Source: Dysidea avara
Taxonomy: Eukaryota > Porifera > Demospongiae > Dictyoceratida > Dysideidae
Direction of reading: 5' to 3'
Length of the DNA: 64,000 nucleotides
Assembly (NCBI RefSeq): GCF_963678975.1
Contig: NC_089274.1
Location: 30,815,053 to 30,879,052 of the forward strand
A program made the translations under genes and the position numbers. Shown here piece by piece: positions 49,845 through 63,154 of the stretch. Under the pieces are notes generated by a model. The model did not search any database and was not told where the DNA came from. It saw only the letters and a list, made by a program, of their open reading frames with translations. Positions within the stretch are counted from its first letter, which is position 1. Each line of letters opens with the position of its first letter.

Positions 49845-50176
49845 ATATAATGTAGATAATACATTTAGCATGCTTCCTTAAAGCAATAGCCACAAGGAAA
49901 CCATATCGTAGAGAGTAAATCTTACAGTAATGTCTGTATACAATGGCTTCAATTATCGCCTATAAGCCACAGCAACCACCGTAACCATCGCATTAAAAGC
50001 TGGAAGCACTTAAAAATATAAACTTTGCAAATTGGAATTCATTAATTCCAACTTCCAAGTACTATATCTATGCAAAGCATAAAACTTTAGCGCTTGGCGC
50101 GCGCAGCGCGCCAAGCGCTAAAGTTTTATGCTTTGCATAGATATAGTATTTGGATGGCGGAAAGATCCCTGCATCC
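49845..50176 (-). repeat. Right terminal inverted repeat of the giant element
   Basis: Inverted counterpart of 24816-25140, ending tgcatcc just before the ACCT duplication. The inner limit is approximate. Confidence 0.88.
50054..50154. repeat. 101-bp palindrome in right terminal repeat
   Basis: Same palindrome as at 24838. The agcgcttgg/ccaagcgct pairing is restored here, and one outer position differs (tccaagtac against gtatttgga). The asymmetric GC centre reads the same on the + strand as in the left copy, although the terminal repeats are inverted. Confidence 0.9.
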
Positions 50177-50180
50177 ACCT

Positions 50181-51142
50181 GCTTTCTTAGTTATTATTTC
50201 TTTACAGAAATTGTAGATAAGAATGTGGTATATAGCTATAATGAAAGAATCATACAGCAAGCTAGTGTTCTACTGTTCCATGGCACCATTGCTCATTTCC
50301 AATACACTACTTTAGTCCTTCGTGACTATCCTTGAATTGTTAATAGTCCATACAATTAGTTATAATTTGTTCAGCATCTAGAAGTGTTTGCAATAAATTG
50401 TCTTCGCATAGAGTAGTACCATGCAGAGTATACAGTAATAGCACAAGCATCAGCCTGTGATAAGTACACTCACTCCACAAAGGTATATATATTAATAACT
50501 GTTCTTAACTTGTTGATACTTCACACTAATAATTATTATTGTTTAGCATTAAACAAAAATCATTTATTTATCCCTTTAGTACAATGCAAATTTAATGTCT
50601 GAGTCTTTAATATAACACACATGTACAGAGCACGTGGGATAGAAATATACTAATTGGTGTGCATTACAATTGTGGTCCTAATTGTTCAATGGTTACTGCA
50701 TTGGGCTGCTCACCCGGAGGTCCATGGTACAGATCCAGTGTAGGGAACATTTAAAAAAAATTTTTTTTTAACTTCAATTTTATGTATTTAAATAGCACAT
50801 AAAATACTACTCCATCAGTGCCTAGTTGATGGACCAGAGTGGTTGAAGGAGACCGCTTGGGAAACCCTGCGGGTGGTGCTGGCATCAGGGGTTCGATCCC
50901 CAGACTAGGAGCAGCCAGTTTCCTCCCTTATCCTAACAGCTTTCTTCTGGTAGGTTAGCTAGGCCAAGTCACTAGCAAAGCCGATGACCAAGTCCGCGTG
51001 TGGGCCATGTGGTGCTCCACTGGCTGTTCCCTGCATCTATGACCAAGTCCGTGTGTAGTTGGGGGGCAATCAGGATTGGGCCAACTTCCCAATGTGAAAT
51101 GGCACCCACTAGTGACATTTTATTTTTTTTTTACATTTTCTG
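50181..51142 (+). repeat. Conserved array block 13, adjoining the giant element
   Basis: Directly follows the ACCT duplication at the right end of the giant element. It shares the 'gcaaatttaatg' variant with block 1. An ATG in the element's terminal repeat at 50150 opens a chance 61-codon frame into this block's tail. Confidence 0.9.
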
Positions 51143-51567
51143 GACTTTTTGGTAGCACCTTTTTGTTTAATTACCTTTTATTAACAGTTTCAGTACCTTT
51201 TCGTAGCACCTTTTTGTTTAATTACCTGTTATTAACAGTTTCAGGACTTTTTGGTAGCACCTTTTGTATTATTATTATTTTTTACTCTCTGGACTTTTTG
51301 GTAGCACCTTTTTGTTTAATTACCTTTTATTAACAGTTTCAGGACCATTTGGTAGCGCTAACCTTTTTGTTCAATTACCTGTTATTAATATTTTCAGGAC
51401 TTTTTGGTAGCACCTTTTTGTTTAATTACCTTTTATTAACAGTTTCAGGACCTTTTGGTAGCACCTTTTGTTTAATTACCTTTTATTAACAGTTTCAGGA
51501 CTTTTTGGGTGCACCTTTTTGTTTAATTGCCTTTTATTAACAGTTTCAGGACTTTTTGGTAGCACCT

Positions 51568-52522
51568 GCTTTCTTAGTTATTATTTCTTTACAGAAATTG
51601 TAGATAAGAATGTGGTTTATAGCTATAATGAAAGAATCATACAGCAAGCTAGTGTTCTACTGTTCCATGGCACCATTACTCATTTCCAATTCACTACTTT
51701 AGTCCTTCGTGACTATCCTTGAATTGTTAATAGTCCATACAATTAGTTATAATTTGTTCAGCATCTAGAAGTGTTTGCAATAAATTGTCTTCGCATAGAG
51801 TAGTACCATGCAGAGTATACAGTAATAGCACAAGCATCAGCCTGTGATAAGTACACTCACTCCGCAAAGGTATATATATTGATAACTGTTCTTAACTTGT
51901 TGATACTTCACACTAATAATTATTATTGATTAGCATTAAACAAAAATAATTTATTTATCCCTTTAGTACAATGCAAAATTAATGTCTGAGTCTTTAATAT
52001 AACACACATGTACAGAGCACGTGGGATAGAAATATACTAATTGGTGTGCATTACAATTGTGGTCCTAATTGTTCAATGGTTACTGCATTGGGCTGCTCAC
52101 CCGGAGGTCCATGGTACAGATCCAGTGTGGGGAATATTTAATTTTTTTTAACTTCAATTTTATGTATTTAAATAGCACATAAAATACTACTCCATCAGTG
52201 CCTAGCTGATGGACCAGAGTGGTTGAAGGAGACCGCTTGGGAAACCCTGCGGGTGGTGCTGGCATCAGGGGCTCTATCCCCGGACCAGGAGCAGCCAGTT
52301 TCCTCCTCCATCCTAACAGCTTTCTTCTGGTAGGTTAGCTAGGCCAAGTCACTAGCAAAGCCGATGACCAAGTCCGCGTGTGGGCCATGTGGTGCTCCAC
52401 TGGCTGTTCCCTGTATCTATGACCAAGTCCGTGTGTAGTTGGGGGGCAATCAGGATTGGGCCAACTTCCCAATGTGAAATGGCACCCACTAGTGACATTT
52501 TATTTTTTTTTACATTTTCTGG
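51568..52522 (+). repeat. Conserved array block 14
   Basis: Near copy of the block at 7354, with the same short centre and ggctctatccc box B. Confidence 0.9.
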
Positions 52523-53858
52523 ATTTTTTGGTAGCACCTTTTTGTTTAATTACCTTTTATTAACAGTTTCAGGACCTTTTGGTAGCACCTTTTTGTTTAA
52601 TTACCTGTTATTAACAGTTTCAGGACTTTTTGGTAGCACCTTTTGTTTAATTATTATTACTTTTTACACTCTTGACTTTTTGGTAGCACCTTTTGTTTAA
52701 TTACCTTTTATTAACAGTTTCAGGACCATTTGGTAGCGCTAAGCTTTTTGTTCAATTACCTGTTATTAATATTTTCAGGACTTTTTGGTAGCACCTTTTT
52801 GTTTAATTACCTTTTATTAACAGTTTCAGGACCTTTTGGTAGCACCTTTTTGTTTAATTACCTGTTATTAACAGTTTCAGGACTTTTTGGTAGCACCTTT
52901 TGTTTAATTATTATTACTTTTTACACTCTGGACTTTTTGGTAGCACCTTTTTGTTTAATTGCCTTTTATTAACAGTTTCAGGACCTTTTGGTAGCACCTT
53001 TTTGTTTAATTACCTTTTATTAACAGTTTCAGGACCATTTGGTTGCACCTGTTTGTTCAATTACTTGTTATTAATAGTTTCAGGACTTCTTGGTAGCACC
53101 TTTTTGTTTAATTACTTTTATTAACAGTTTCAGAACCTTTTGGTAGCACCTTTTTGTTTAATTACCTGTTATTAACAGTTTCAGGACTTTTTAGTACCAC
53201 CTTTTTGTTTAATTACCTTTTATTAACAGTTTCAGCACTTTTTGATAGCAACTTTTGATTAATTATTTTTTACACACTCTGTTCTTTTTGATAGCACTTT
53301 TTTGTTTTATTACCTTTTATTAACAGTTTCAGGACCTTTTGGTAGCACCTTTTTGTTTAATTACCTTTTATTAACAGTTTCAGGACCTTTTGGTAGCACC
53401 TTTTTGTTTAATTACCTGTTATTAACAGTTTCAGGACTTTTTGGTAGCACCTTTTGTTTAGTTATTATTATTTTTTACTCTCTGGACTTTTTGGTAGCAC
53501 CTTTTTGTTTAATTACCTTTTATTAACAGTTTCAGGACCATTTGGTAGCACCTTTTTGTTCAATTACCTTTTATTAACAGTTTCAGGACCTTTTGGTAGC
53601 ACCTTTTTGTTTTATTACCTTATATTAACAGTTTCAGGACTTCATGGTAGCACCTTTTGTTTAATTACCTTTGATTAACAGTTTCAGGACTTTTTGGTTG
53701 CACCTTTTTGTTTAATTGCCTTTTATTAACAGTTTCAGGACCTTTTGGTAGCACCCTTTTGTTTAATTACCTGTTATTAATAATTTCAGGACTTTTTGGT
53801 AGCACCTTTTTGTTTAATTAACTTTTATTAACAGTTTCAGGACTTTTTGGTAGCACCT

Positions 53859-54822
53859 GCTTTCTTAGTTATTATTTCTTTACAGAAATTGTAGATTAGA
53901 ATGTGGTTTATAGCTATAATGAAAGAATCATACAGCAAGCTAGTGTTCTACTGTTCCATGGCACCATTGCTCATTTCCAATACACTACTTTAGTCCTTCG
54001 TGACTATCCTTGAATTGTTAATAGTCCATACAATTAGTTATAATTTGTTTAGCATCTAGAAGTGTTTGCAATAAATTGTCTTCGCATAGAGTAGTACCAT
54101 GCAGAGTATACAGTAATAGCACAAGCATCAGCCTGTGATAAGTTCACTCACTCCGCAAAGGTATATATATTAATAACTGTTCTTAACTTGTTGATACTTC
54201 ACACTAATAATTATTATTGTTTAGCATTAAACAAAAATCATTTATTTATCCCTTTAGTACAATGCAAAATTAATGTCTGAGTATTTAATATAACACACAT
54301 GTACAGAGCACGTGGGATAGAAATATACTAATTGGTGTGCATTACAATTGTGGTCCTAATTGTTCAATGGTTACTGCATTGGGCTGCTCACCCGGAGGTC
54401 CATGGTACAGATCCAGTGTGGGGAACATTTAAAAAAAAAATTTTTTTTAACTTCAATTTTATGTATTTAAATAGCACATAAAATACCACTCCATCAGTGC
54501 CTAGCTGATGGACCAGAGTGGTTGAAGGAGACCGCTTGGGAAACACTGCGGGTGGTGCTGGCATCAGGGGTTCGATCCCCGGACCAGGAGCAGCCAGTTT
54601 CCTCCCTTATCCTAACAGCTTTCTTCTGGTAGGTTAGCTAGGCCAAGTCACTAGCAAAGCCGATGACCAAGTCCGCGTGTGGGCCATGTGGTGCTCCACT
54701 GGCTGTTCTCTGTATCTATGACCAAGTCCGTGTGTAGTTGGGGGGCAATCAGGATTGGGCCAACTTCCCAATGTGAAATGGCACCCACTAGTGACATTTT
54801 ATTTTTTTTTTACATTTTCTGG
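53859..54822 (+). repeat. Conserved array block 15
   Basis: TAG-type tail, near copy of the blocks at 9647 and 16288. Confidence 0.9.
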
Positions 54823-55395
54823 ACTTTTTGGTAGCACCTTTTTGTTTAATTACCTTTTATTAACAGTTTCAGGACCTTTTGGTAGCACCTTTTTGTTTAA
54901 TTACCTGTTATCAACAGTTTCAGGACTTTATGGTAGCACCTTTTGTTTTATTATTACTATTTTTTACACTCTGGACTTTTTGGTAGCACCTTTTTGTTTA
55001 ATTACCTTTTATTAACAGTTTCAGGACCATTTGGTAGCGCTAACCTTTTTGTTCAATTACCTGTTATTAATATTTTCAGGACTTTTTGGTAGCACCTTTT
55101 TGTTTAATTACCTTTTATTAACAGTTTCAGGACCTTTTGGTAGCACCTTTTTGTTTAATTACCTGTTATTAACAGTTTCAGGACTTTTTGGTAGCACCTT
55201 TTGTTTAATTACCTTTTATTAACAGTTTCAGCACTTTTTGATAGCACCTTTTGATTTATTATTTTTTACACACTGGACTTTTTGATAGCACCTTTTTGTT
55301 TAATTACCTTATATTAATAGTTTCAGGACTTTTTGGTAGCATCTTTTTGTTTAATTACCTTTTATTAACAGTTTCAGGACCATTTGGTAGCACCT

Positions 55396-56358
55396 GCTTT
55401 CTTAGTTATTATTTCTTTACAGAAATTGTAGATAAGAATGTGGTATATAGCTATAATGAAAGAATCATACAGCAAGCTAGTGTTCTACTGTTCCATGGCA
55501 CCATTGCTCATTTCCAATACACTACTTTAGTCCTTCGTGACTATCCTTGAATTGTTAATAGTCCATACAATTAGTTATAATTTGTTCAGCATCTAGAAGT
55601 GTTTGCAATAAATTGTCTTCGCATAGAGTAGTACCATGCAGAGTATACAGTAATAGCACAAGCATCAGCCTGTGATAAGTACACTCACTCCGCAAAGGTA
55701 TATATATTAATAACTGTTCTTAACTTGTTGATACTTCACACTAATAATTATTATTGTTTAGCATTAAACAAAAATCATTTATTTATCCCTTTAGTACAAT
55801 GCAAAATTAATGTCTGAGTCTTTAATATAACACACATGTACAGAGCACGTGGGATAGAAATATACTAATTGGTGTGCATTACAATTGTGGTCCTAATTGT
55901 TCAATGGTTACTGCATTGGGCTGCTCACCCGGAGGTCCATGGTACAGATCCAGTGTGGGGAACATTTAAAAAAAAAATTTTTTTAACTTCAATTTTATGT
56001 ATTTAAATAGCACATAAAATACTACTCCATCAGTGCCTAGCTGATGGACCAGAGTGGTTGAAGGAGACCGCTTGGGAAACCCTGCGGGTGGTGCTGGCAT
56101 CAGGGGCTCGATCCCCGGACCAGGAGCAGCCAGTTTCCTCCCCCATCCTAACAGCTTTCTTCTGGTAGGTTAGCTAGGCCAAGTCACTAGCAAAGCCGAT
56201 GACCAAGTCCGCGTGTGGGCCATGTGGTGCTCCACTGGCTGTTCCCTGTATCTATGACCAAGTCCGTGTGTAGTTGGGGGGCAATCAGGATTGGGCCAAC
56301 TTCCCAATGTGAAATGGCACCCACTAGTGACATTTTATTTTTTTTTACATTTTCTGGA
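55396..56358 (+). repeat. Conserved array block 16
   Basis: Its upstream junction (accatttggtagcacctgctttc) equals that of block 1, so it is a second uninterrupted paralogue of the giant element's insertion site. Confidence 0.9.
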
Positions 56359-56947
56359 TTTTTTGGTAGCACCTTTTTGTTTAATTACCTTTTATTAACA
56401 GTTTCAGGACCTTTTGGTAGCACCTTTTTGTTTAATTACCTGTTATTAACAGTTTCAGGACTTTTTGGTAGCACCTTTTGTTTAATTATTATTTTTTAAA
56501 CTCTGGACTTTTTGGTAGCACCTTTTTGTTTAATTACCTTTTATTAACAGTTTCAGGACCATTTGGTAGCGCTAACCTTTTTGTACAATTACCTGTTTTT
56601 AATATTTTCAGAACTTTTTGGTAGCACCTTTTTGTTTAATTACCTTTTATTAACAGTTTCAGGACCTTTTGGTAGCACCTTTTTGTTTAATTACCTTTTA
56701 TTAACAGTTTCAGGAACTTTTGGTAGCACCTTTTTGTTTAATTACCTGTTATTAACAGTTTCAGGACTTTTTGGTAGCTCCTTTTGTTTAATTACCTTTT
56801 ATTAACAGTTTGAGCACTTTTTGATAGCACCTTTTGTTTACTTAATATTTTTTACACACTCTAGACTTTTTGATAACACCTTTTTGTTTAATTATTATTA
56901 TTTTTTACACTCTCTGGACTTTTTGGTAGCACCATTTTGTTTAATTA

Positions 56948-57305
56948 GGCCAATGAAACTTGATTACCAGTTTCTCGCTCAGATTTTTGAAAATTTGATG
57001 CGGGCGGGCGGTAATTATTCATTATTCATCATTTTCCAAAAGGCACAACACACATCCCAAACATGAAGATTTCTGCCAAAAAAGTGAGTCTACATTGATT
57101 ACTCATACATTAAATAGCTAAAATACGTTACTAATCCATATAACAAGTGATTTTTCCATTAGAGTATAGCTCATTGCTCCATTAGAGTAAAAGTGACTGC
57201 TCTATTAGAGTATTTCAATCTGAAATACCAATAATGAAATTCCATGCGGGTGTATCAAAAGCATGCGGGCGATGACGCGAAACTGCTAATCAAATTTCAT
57301 TGGCC
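56948..57305. mobile_element. Harbinger-like MITE, array copy 3
   Basis: Same insertion point relative to the repeat units as the copies at 11097 and 17738. Small changes include 'ttgattactcat' for 'tttattactcgt'. Confidence 0.75.
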
Positions 57306-57549
57306 TTACCTTTTATTAACAGTTTCAGGACCTTTTGGTAGCACCTTTTTGTTTAATTACATTTTGTTAACAGTTTCAGGACTTTTTGGTAGCACCTTTT
57401 TGTTTAATTACCTTTTATTAACAGTTTAGGAACCTTTTGGTAGCACCTTTTTGTTTAATTACCTGTTATTAATAGTTTCAGGACTTTTTGGTAGCACTTT
57501 TTTGATTAATTACCTTTTATTAACAGTTTAAAGACCTTTTGGTAGCACC

Positions 57550-58512
57550 TGCTTGTTTAGTTATTATTTCTTTACAGAAATTGTAAATAAGAATGTGGTA
57601 TATAGCTATAATGAAAGAATCATACAGCAAGCTAGTGTTCTACTGTTCCATGGCACCATTGCTCATTTCCAATCCACTACTTTAGTCCTTCGTGACTATC
57701 CTTGAAATGTTAATAGTCCATACAATTAGTTATAATTTGTTCAGCATCTAGAAGTGTTTGCAATAAATTGTCTTCGCATAGAGTAGTACCATGCAGAGTA
57801 TAAAGTAATAGCACAAGCATCAGCCTGTGATAAGTACACTCATTTCGCAAAGGTATATATATTAATAACTGTTCTTAACTTGTTGATACTTCACACTAAT
57901 AATTATTATTGTTTAGCATTAAACAAAAATCATTTATTTATCCCTTTAGTACAATGCAAAATGAATGTCTGAGTCTTTAATATAACACACATGTACAGAG
58001 CACGTGAGATAGAAATATACTAATTGGTGTGCATTACGATTGTGGTCCTAATTGTTCAATGGTTACTGCATTGGGCTGCTCACCAGGAGGTCCATGGTAC
58101 AGATCCAGTGTGGGGAACATTAAAAAAAGAATTTTTTAAACTTCAATTTTATGTATTTAAATAGCACATAAAATACTACTCCATCTGTGGCTAGCTGATG
58201 GACCAGAGTGGTTGAAGGAGACCGCTTGGGAAACCCTGCGGGTGGTGCTGGCATCAGGGGTTCGATCCCCGGACCAGGAGCAGCCAGTTTCCTCCCTTAT
58301 CCTAACAGCTTTCTTCTGGTAGGTTAGCTAGGCCAAGTCACTAGCAAAGCCGATGACCAAGTCCGCGTGTGGGCCATGTGGTGCTCCACTGGCTGTTCCC
58401 TGTATCTATGACCAAGTCCGTGTGTAGTTGGGGGGCAGTCAGGATTGGGCCAACTTCCCAATGTGAAATGGCACCCACTAGTGACATTTTATTTTTTTTT
58501 TACATTTTCTGG
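57550..58512 (+). repeat. Conserved array block 17
   Basis: gcttgtttag subfamily, close to the blocks at 11699 and 18340. It follows a MITE copy at the same distance as they do. Confidence 0.9.
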
Positions 58513-60364
58513 ACTTTTTGGTAGCACCTTTTTGTTTAATTACCTTTTATTAACAGTTTCAGGACCTTTTGGTAGCACCTTTTTGTTTAATTACCTGTTA
58601 TTAACAGTTTCAGCACTTTTTGATAGCACCTTTTGATTAATTATTTTTTACACACTCTGGTTTTTCTGATAGCACTTTTTTGTTTTATTACCTTATATTA
58701 ACAGTTTCAGGACTTTTTGGTAGCACCTTTTGTTTAATTACCTTTTATTAACAGTTTCAGGACTTTTTGGTTGCACCTTTTTGTTTAATTGCCTTTTATT
58801 AACAGTTTCAGGACCTTTTGGTAGCACCCTTTTGTTTAATTACCTGTTATTAACAGTTTCAGGACCATTTGGTTGCACCTGTTTGTTCAATTACTTGTTA
58901 TTAATAGTTTCAGGACTTTTTGGTAGCACCTTTTTGTTTAATTACTTTTATTAACAGTTTCAGGACCATTTGGTAGCATCTTTTTGTTTAATTACCTGTT
59001 ATTAACAGTTTCAGGACCTTTTGCTAGCACCTTTTTGTTTAATTACCTGTTATTAACAGCTTCAGGACTTTTTGGTAGCACCTTTTGTTTAATTACCTTA
59101 TATTAACAGTTTCAGGACTTTTTGGTAGCATCTTTTTGTTTAATTACCTTTTATTAACAGTTTCAGGACCATTTGGTTGCACCTGTTTGTTCAATTACTT
59201 GTTATTAATAGTTTCAGGACTTTTTGGTAGCACATTTTTGTTTAATTACTTTTATTAACAGTTTCAGGACCTTTTGGTAGCATCTTTTTGTTTAATTACC
59301 TGTTATTAACAGTTTCAGGACCTTTTGCTAGCACCTTTTTGTTTAATTACCTGTTATTAACAGTTTCAGGACTTTTTGGTAGCACCTTTTTGTTTAATTA
59401 CCTTTTATTAACAGTTTAGGAACCTTTTGGTAGCACCTTTTTGTTTAATTACCTGTTATTAACAGTTTCAGGACTTTTTGGTAGCACCTTTTTGTTTAAT
59501 TACCTTTTATTAACAGTTTAGGAACCTTTTGGTAGCACCTTTTTGTTTAATTACCTGTTATTAATAGTTTCAGGACTTTTTGGTAGCACCTTTTTGTTTA
59601 ATTACCTTTTATTAACAGTTTCAGGACCATTTGGTAGCGCTAACCTTTTTGTTCAATTACCTGTTATTAATATTTTCAGGACTTTTTGGTAGCACCTTTT
59701 TGTTTAATTACCTTTTATTAACAGTTTCAGGACCTTTTGGTAGCACTTTTTTGTTTAATTACCTGTTATTAACAGTTTCAGTACTTTTTGGTAGCACCTT
59801 TTGTTTAATTACCTTTCATTAACAGTGTCAGCACTTTTTGATAGCACCTTTTGATTTATTATTTTTTACACACTCTGGACTTTTTGATAGCACCTTTTTG
59901 TTTAATTACCTTATATTAACAGTTTCAGGACTTTTTGGTAGCATCTTTTTGTTTAATTTCCTTTTATTAACAGTTTCAGGACCATTTGGTTGCACCTGTT
60001 TGTTCAATTGCTTGTTATTAATAGTTTCAGGACTTTTTGGTAGCACCTTTTTGTTTAATTACTTTTATTAACAGTTTCAGGACCTTTTGGTAGCATCTTT
60101 TTGTTTAATTACCTGTTATTAACAGTTTCAGGACCTTTTGCTAGCACCTTTTCGTTTAATTACCTGTTATTAACAGTTTCAGGACTTTTTGGTAGCACCT
60201 TTTGTTTAATTACCTTTATTAACAGTTTGAGCACTTTTTGATAGCACCTTTTGTTTACTTAATATTTTTTACACACTCTAGACTTTTTGAGAACACCTTT
60301 TTGTTTAATTATTATTATTTTTTACACTCTCTGAACTTTTTGGTAGCACCTTTTTGTTTAATTA

Positions 60365-60722
60365 GGCCAATGAAACTTGATTACCAGTTTCTCGCTCAGA
60401 TTTTTGAAAATTTGATGCGGGCGGGCGGTTATTATTCATTATTCATCATTTTCCAAAAGGCACAACACACATCCCAAACATGAAGATTTCTGCCAAAAAA
60501 GTGAGTCTACATTGATTACTCCTACATTAAATAGCTAAAATACGTTACTAATCCATATAACAAGTGATTTTTCCATTAGAGTATAGCTCATTGCTCCATT
60601 AGAGTAAAAGTGACTGCTCTATTAGAGTATTTCAATCTGAAATACCAATAATGAAATTCCATGCGGGTGTATCAAAAGCATGCGGGCGATGACGCGAAAC
60701 TGCTAATCAAATTTCATTGGCC
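60365..60722. mobile_element. Harbinger-like MITE, array copy 4
   Basis: Same insertion point, slightly diverged (gcggttattatt; ttgattactcctac). The following block at 61018 is the same subfamily as after the other copies. Confidence 0.75.
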
Positions 60723-61017
60723 TTACCTTTTATTAACAGTTTCAGGACCTTTTGGTAGCACCTTTTTGTTCAATTACCTGTTATTAATAGTTTCAGGACT
60801 TTTTGGTAGCACCTTTTTGTTTAATTACCTTTTATTAACAGTTTCAGGACTTTTTGGTAGCACCTTTTTGTTTAATTACCTTTAATTAACAGTTTAGGAA
60901 CCTTTTGGTAGCACCTTTTTGTTTAATTACCTGTTATTAATAGTTTCAGGACTTTTTGGTAGCAACTTTTTGATTAATTACCTTTTATTAACAGTTTCAA
61001 GACCTTTTGGTAGCACC

Positions 61018-61980
61018 TGCTTGTTTAGTTATTATTTCTTTACAGAAATTGTAAATAAGAATGTGGTATATAGCTATAATGAAAGAATCATACAGCAAGC
61101 TAGTGTTCTACTGTTCCATGGCACCATTGCTCATTTCCAATCCACTACTTTAGTCCTTCGTGACTATCCTTGAAATGCTAATAGTCCATACAATTAGTTA
61201 TAATTTGTTCAGCATCTAGAAGTGTTTGCAATAAATTGTCTTCGCATAGAGTAGTACCATGCAGAGTATAAAGTAATAGCACAAGCATCAGCCTGTGATA
61301 AGTACACTCACTTCGCAAAGGTATATATATTAATAACTGTTCTTAACTTGTTGATACTTCACACTAATAATTATTATTGTTTAGCATTAAACAAAAATAA
61401 TTTATTTATCCCTTTAGTACAATGCAAAATGAATGTCTGAGTCTTTAATATAACACACATGTACAGAGCACGTGGGATAGAAATATACTAATTGGTGTGC
61501 ATTACGATTGTGGTCCTAATTGTTCAATGGTTACTGCATTGGGCTGCTCACCCGGAGGTCCATGGTACAGATCCAGTGTGGGGAACATTAAAAAAAAAAA
61601 ATTTTTAACTTGAATTTTATGTATTTAAATAGCACATAAAATACTACTCCATCAGTGGCTAGCTGATGGACCAGAGTGGTTGAAGGAGACCGCTTGGGAA
61701 ACCCTGTGGGTGGTGCTGGCATCAGAGGTTCGATCCCCGGACTAGGAGCAGCCAGTTTCCTCCCTTATCCTAACAGCTTTCTTCTGGTAGGTTAGCTAGG
61801 CCAAGTCACTAGCAAAGCCGATGACCAAGTCCGCGTGTGGGCCATGTGGTGCTCCACTGGCTGTTCCCTGTATCTATGACCAAGTCCGTGTGTAGTTGGG
61901 GGGCAATCAGGACGTGGCCAACTTCCCAATGTGAAATGGCACCAACTAGTGACATTTTATTTTTTTTTTACATTTTCTGG
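61018..61980 (+). repeat. Conserved array block 18
   Basis: gcttgtttag subfamily with a private change in the T-loop region (agaggttcgatcc) and 'aggacgtggcc' for 'aggattgggcc'. It follows a MITE copy at 60365. Confidence 0.9.
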
Positions 61981-63154
61981 ACTTTTTGGTAGCACCTTTT
62001 TGTTTAATTACCTTTTATTAACAGTTTCAGGACATTTTGGTAGCACCTTTTGTTTAATTACCTTTATTAACAGTTTCCGCACTTTTTGATAGCATCTTTT
62101 GATTTATTATTTTTTACACACTCTGGACTTTTTGATAGCACCTTTTTGTTTAATTACCTTATATTAACAGTTTCAGGACTTTTTGGTAGCATCTTTTTGT
62201 TTAATTACCTTTAATTAACAGTTTCAGGACCATTTGGTTGCACCTGTTTGTTCAATTACTTGTTATTAATAGTTTCAGGACTTTTTGGTAGCACCTTTTT
62301 GTTTAATTACTTTTATTAACAGTTTCAGGACCTTTTGGTAGCACCTTTTTGTTTAATTACCTGTTATTAACAGTTTCAGGACTTTTTGGTTACACCTTTT
62401 GTTTAATTACCTTATATTAACAGTTTCAGGACTTTTTGGTAGCATCTTTTTGTTTAATTACCTTTAATTAACAGTTTCAGGACCATTTGGTTGCACCTGT
62501 TTGTTCAATTACTTGTTATTAATAGTTTCAGGACTTTTTGGTAGCACCTTTTTGTTTAATTACTTTTATTAACAGTTTCAGGACCTTTTGGTAGCACCTT
62601 TTTGTTTAATTACCTGTTATTAACAGTTTCAGCACTTTTTGATAGCACCTTTTGATTAATTGTTTTTTACACACTCTGGTCTTTTTGATAGCAGCTTTTT
62701 TGTTTTATTACCTTATATTAACAGTTTCAGGACTTTTTGGTAGCACCTTTTGTTTAATTACCTTTTATTAACAGTTTCAGGACTTTTTGGTTGCACCTTT
62801 TTGTTTAATTGCCTTTTATTAACAGTTTCAGGACCTTTTGGTAGCACCCTTTTGTTTAATTACCTGTTATTTATAATTTCAGGACTTTTTGTTAGCACCT
62901 TTTGTTTAATTACCTTTTATTAACAGTTTCAGGACTTTTTGGTTGCACCTTTTTGTTTAATTGCCTTTTATTAACAGTTTCAGGACCTTTTGGTAGCACC
63001 CTTTTGTTTAATTACCTGTTATTAATAATTTCAGGACTTTTTGGTAGCACCCTTTTGTTTAATTACCTTTTATTAACAGTTTCAGGACTTTTTGGTATCA
63101 CCTTTTCGTTTAATTATTATTATTTTTTACACTCTGGACTTTTTGGTAGCACCT

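Larger units (their letters stand above)
24816..50176. mobile_element. Giant TIR DNA transposon (25.4 kb) inserted in the satellite array
   Basis: Both ends carry the same sequence in inverted orientation for about 320 bp, starting GGATGCA. Immediately outside, ACCT occurs at 24812-24815 and again at 50177-50180. Removing 24816-50176 and one ACCT restores ggtagcacctgctttcttag, which is exactly what other units show uninterrupted at 811-827 and 55389-55405. The interior contains no array repeats. It has a spliced integrase-type gene, a RING-type gene, weaker exon candidates and many nested repeats. A 4-bp duplication with a retroviral-like integrase recalls Ginger elements. Polintons use 6 bp, and I found no Polinton polymerase or capsid. 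The alternative is two separate MITE insertions in opposite orientation, which does not explain the clean empty site. Confidence 0.82.

Noticed and set aside
24816-50176. Assignment as a Polinton/Maverick or an animal virus insertion
   Set aside because: I found no polymerase B, packaging ATPase, protease or capsid-like frames, and the target duplication is 4 bp, not 6 bp.
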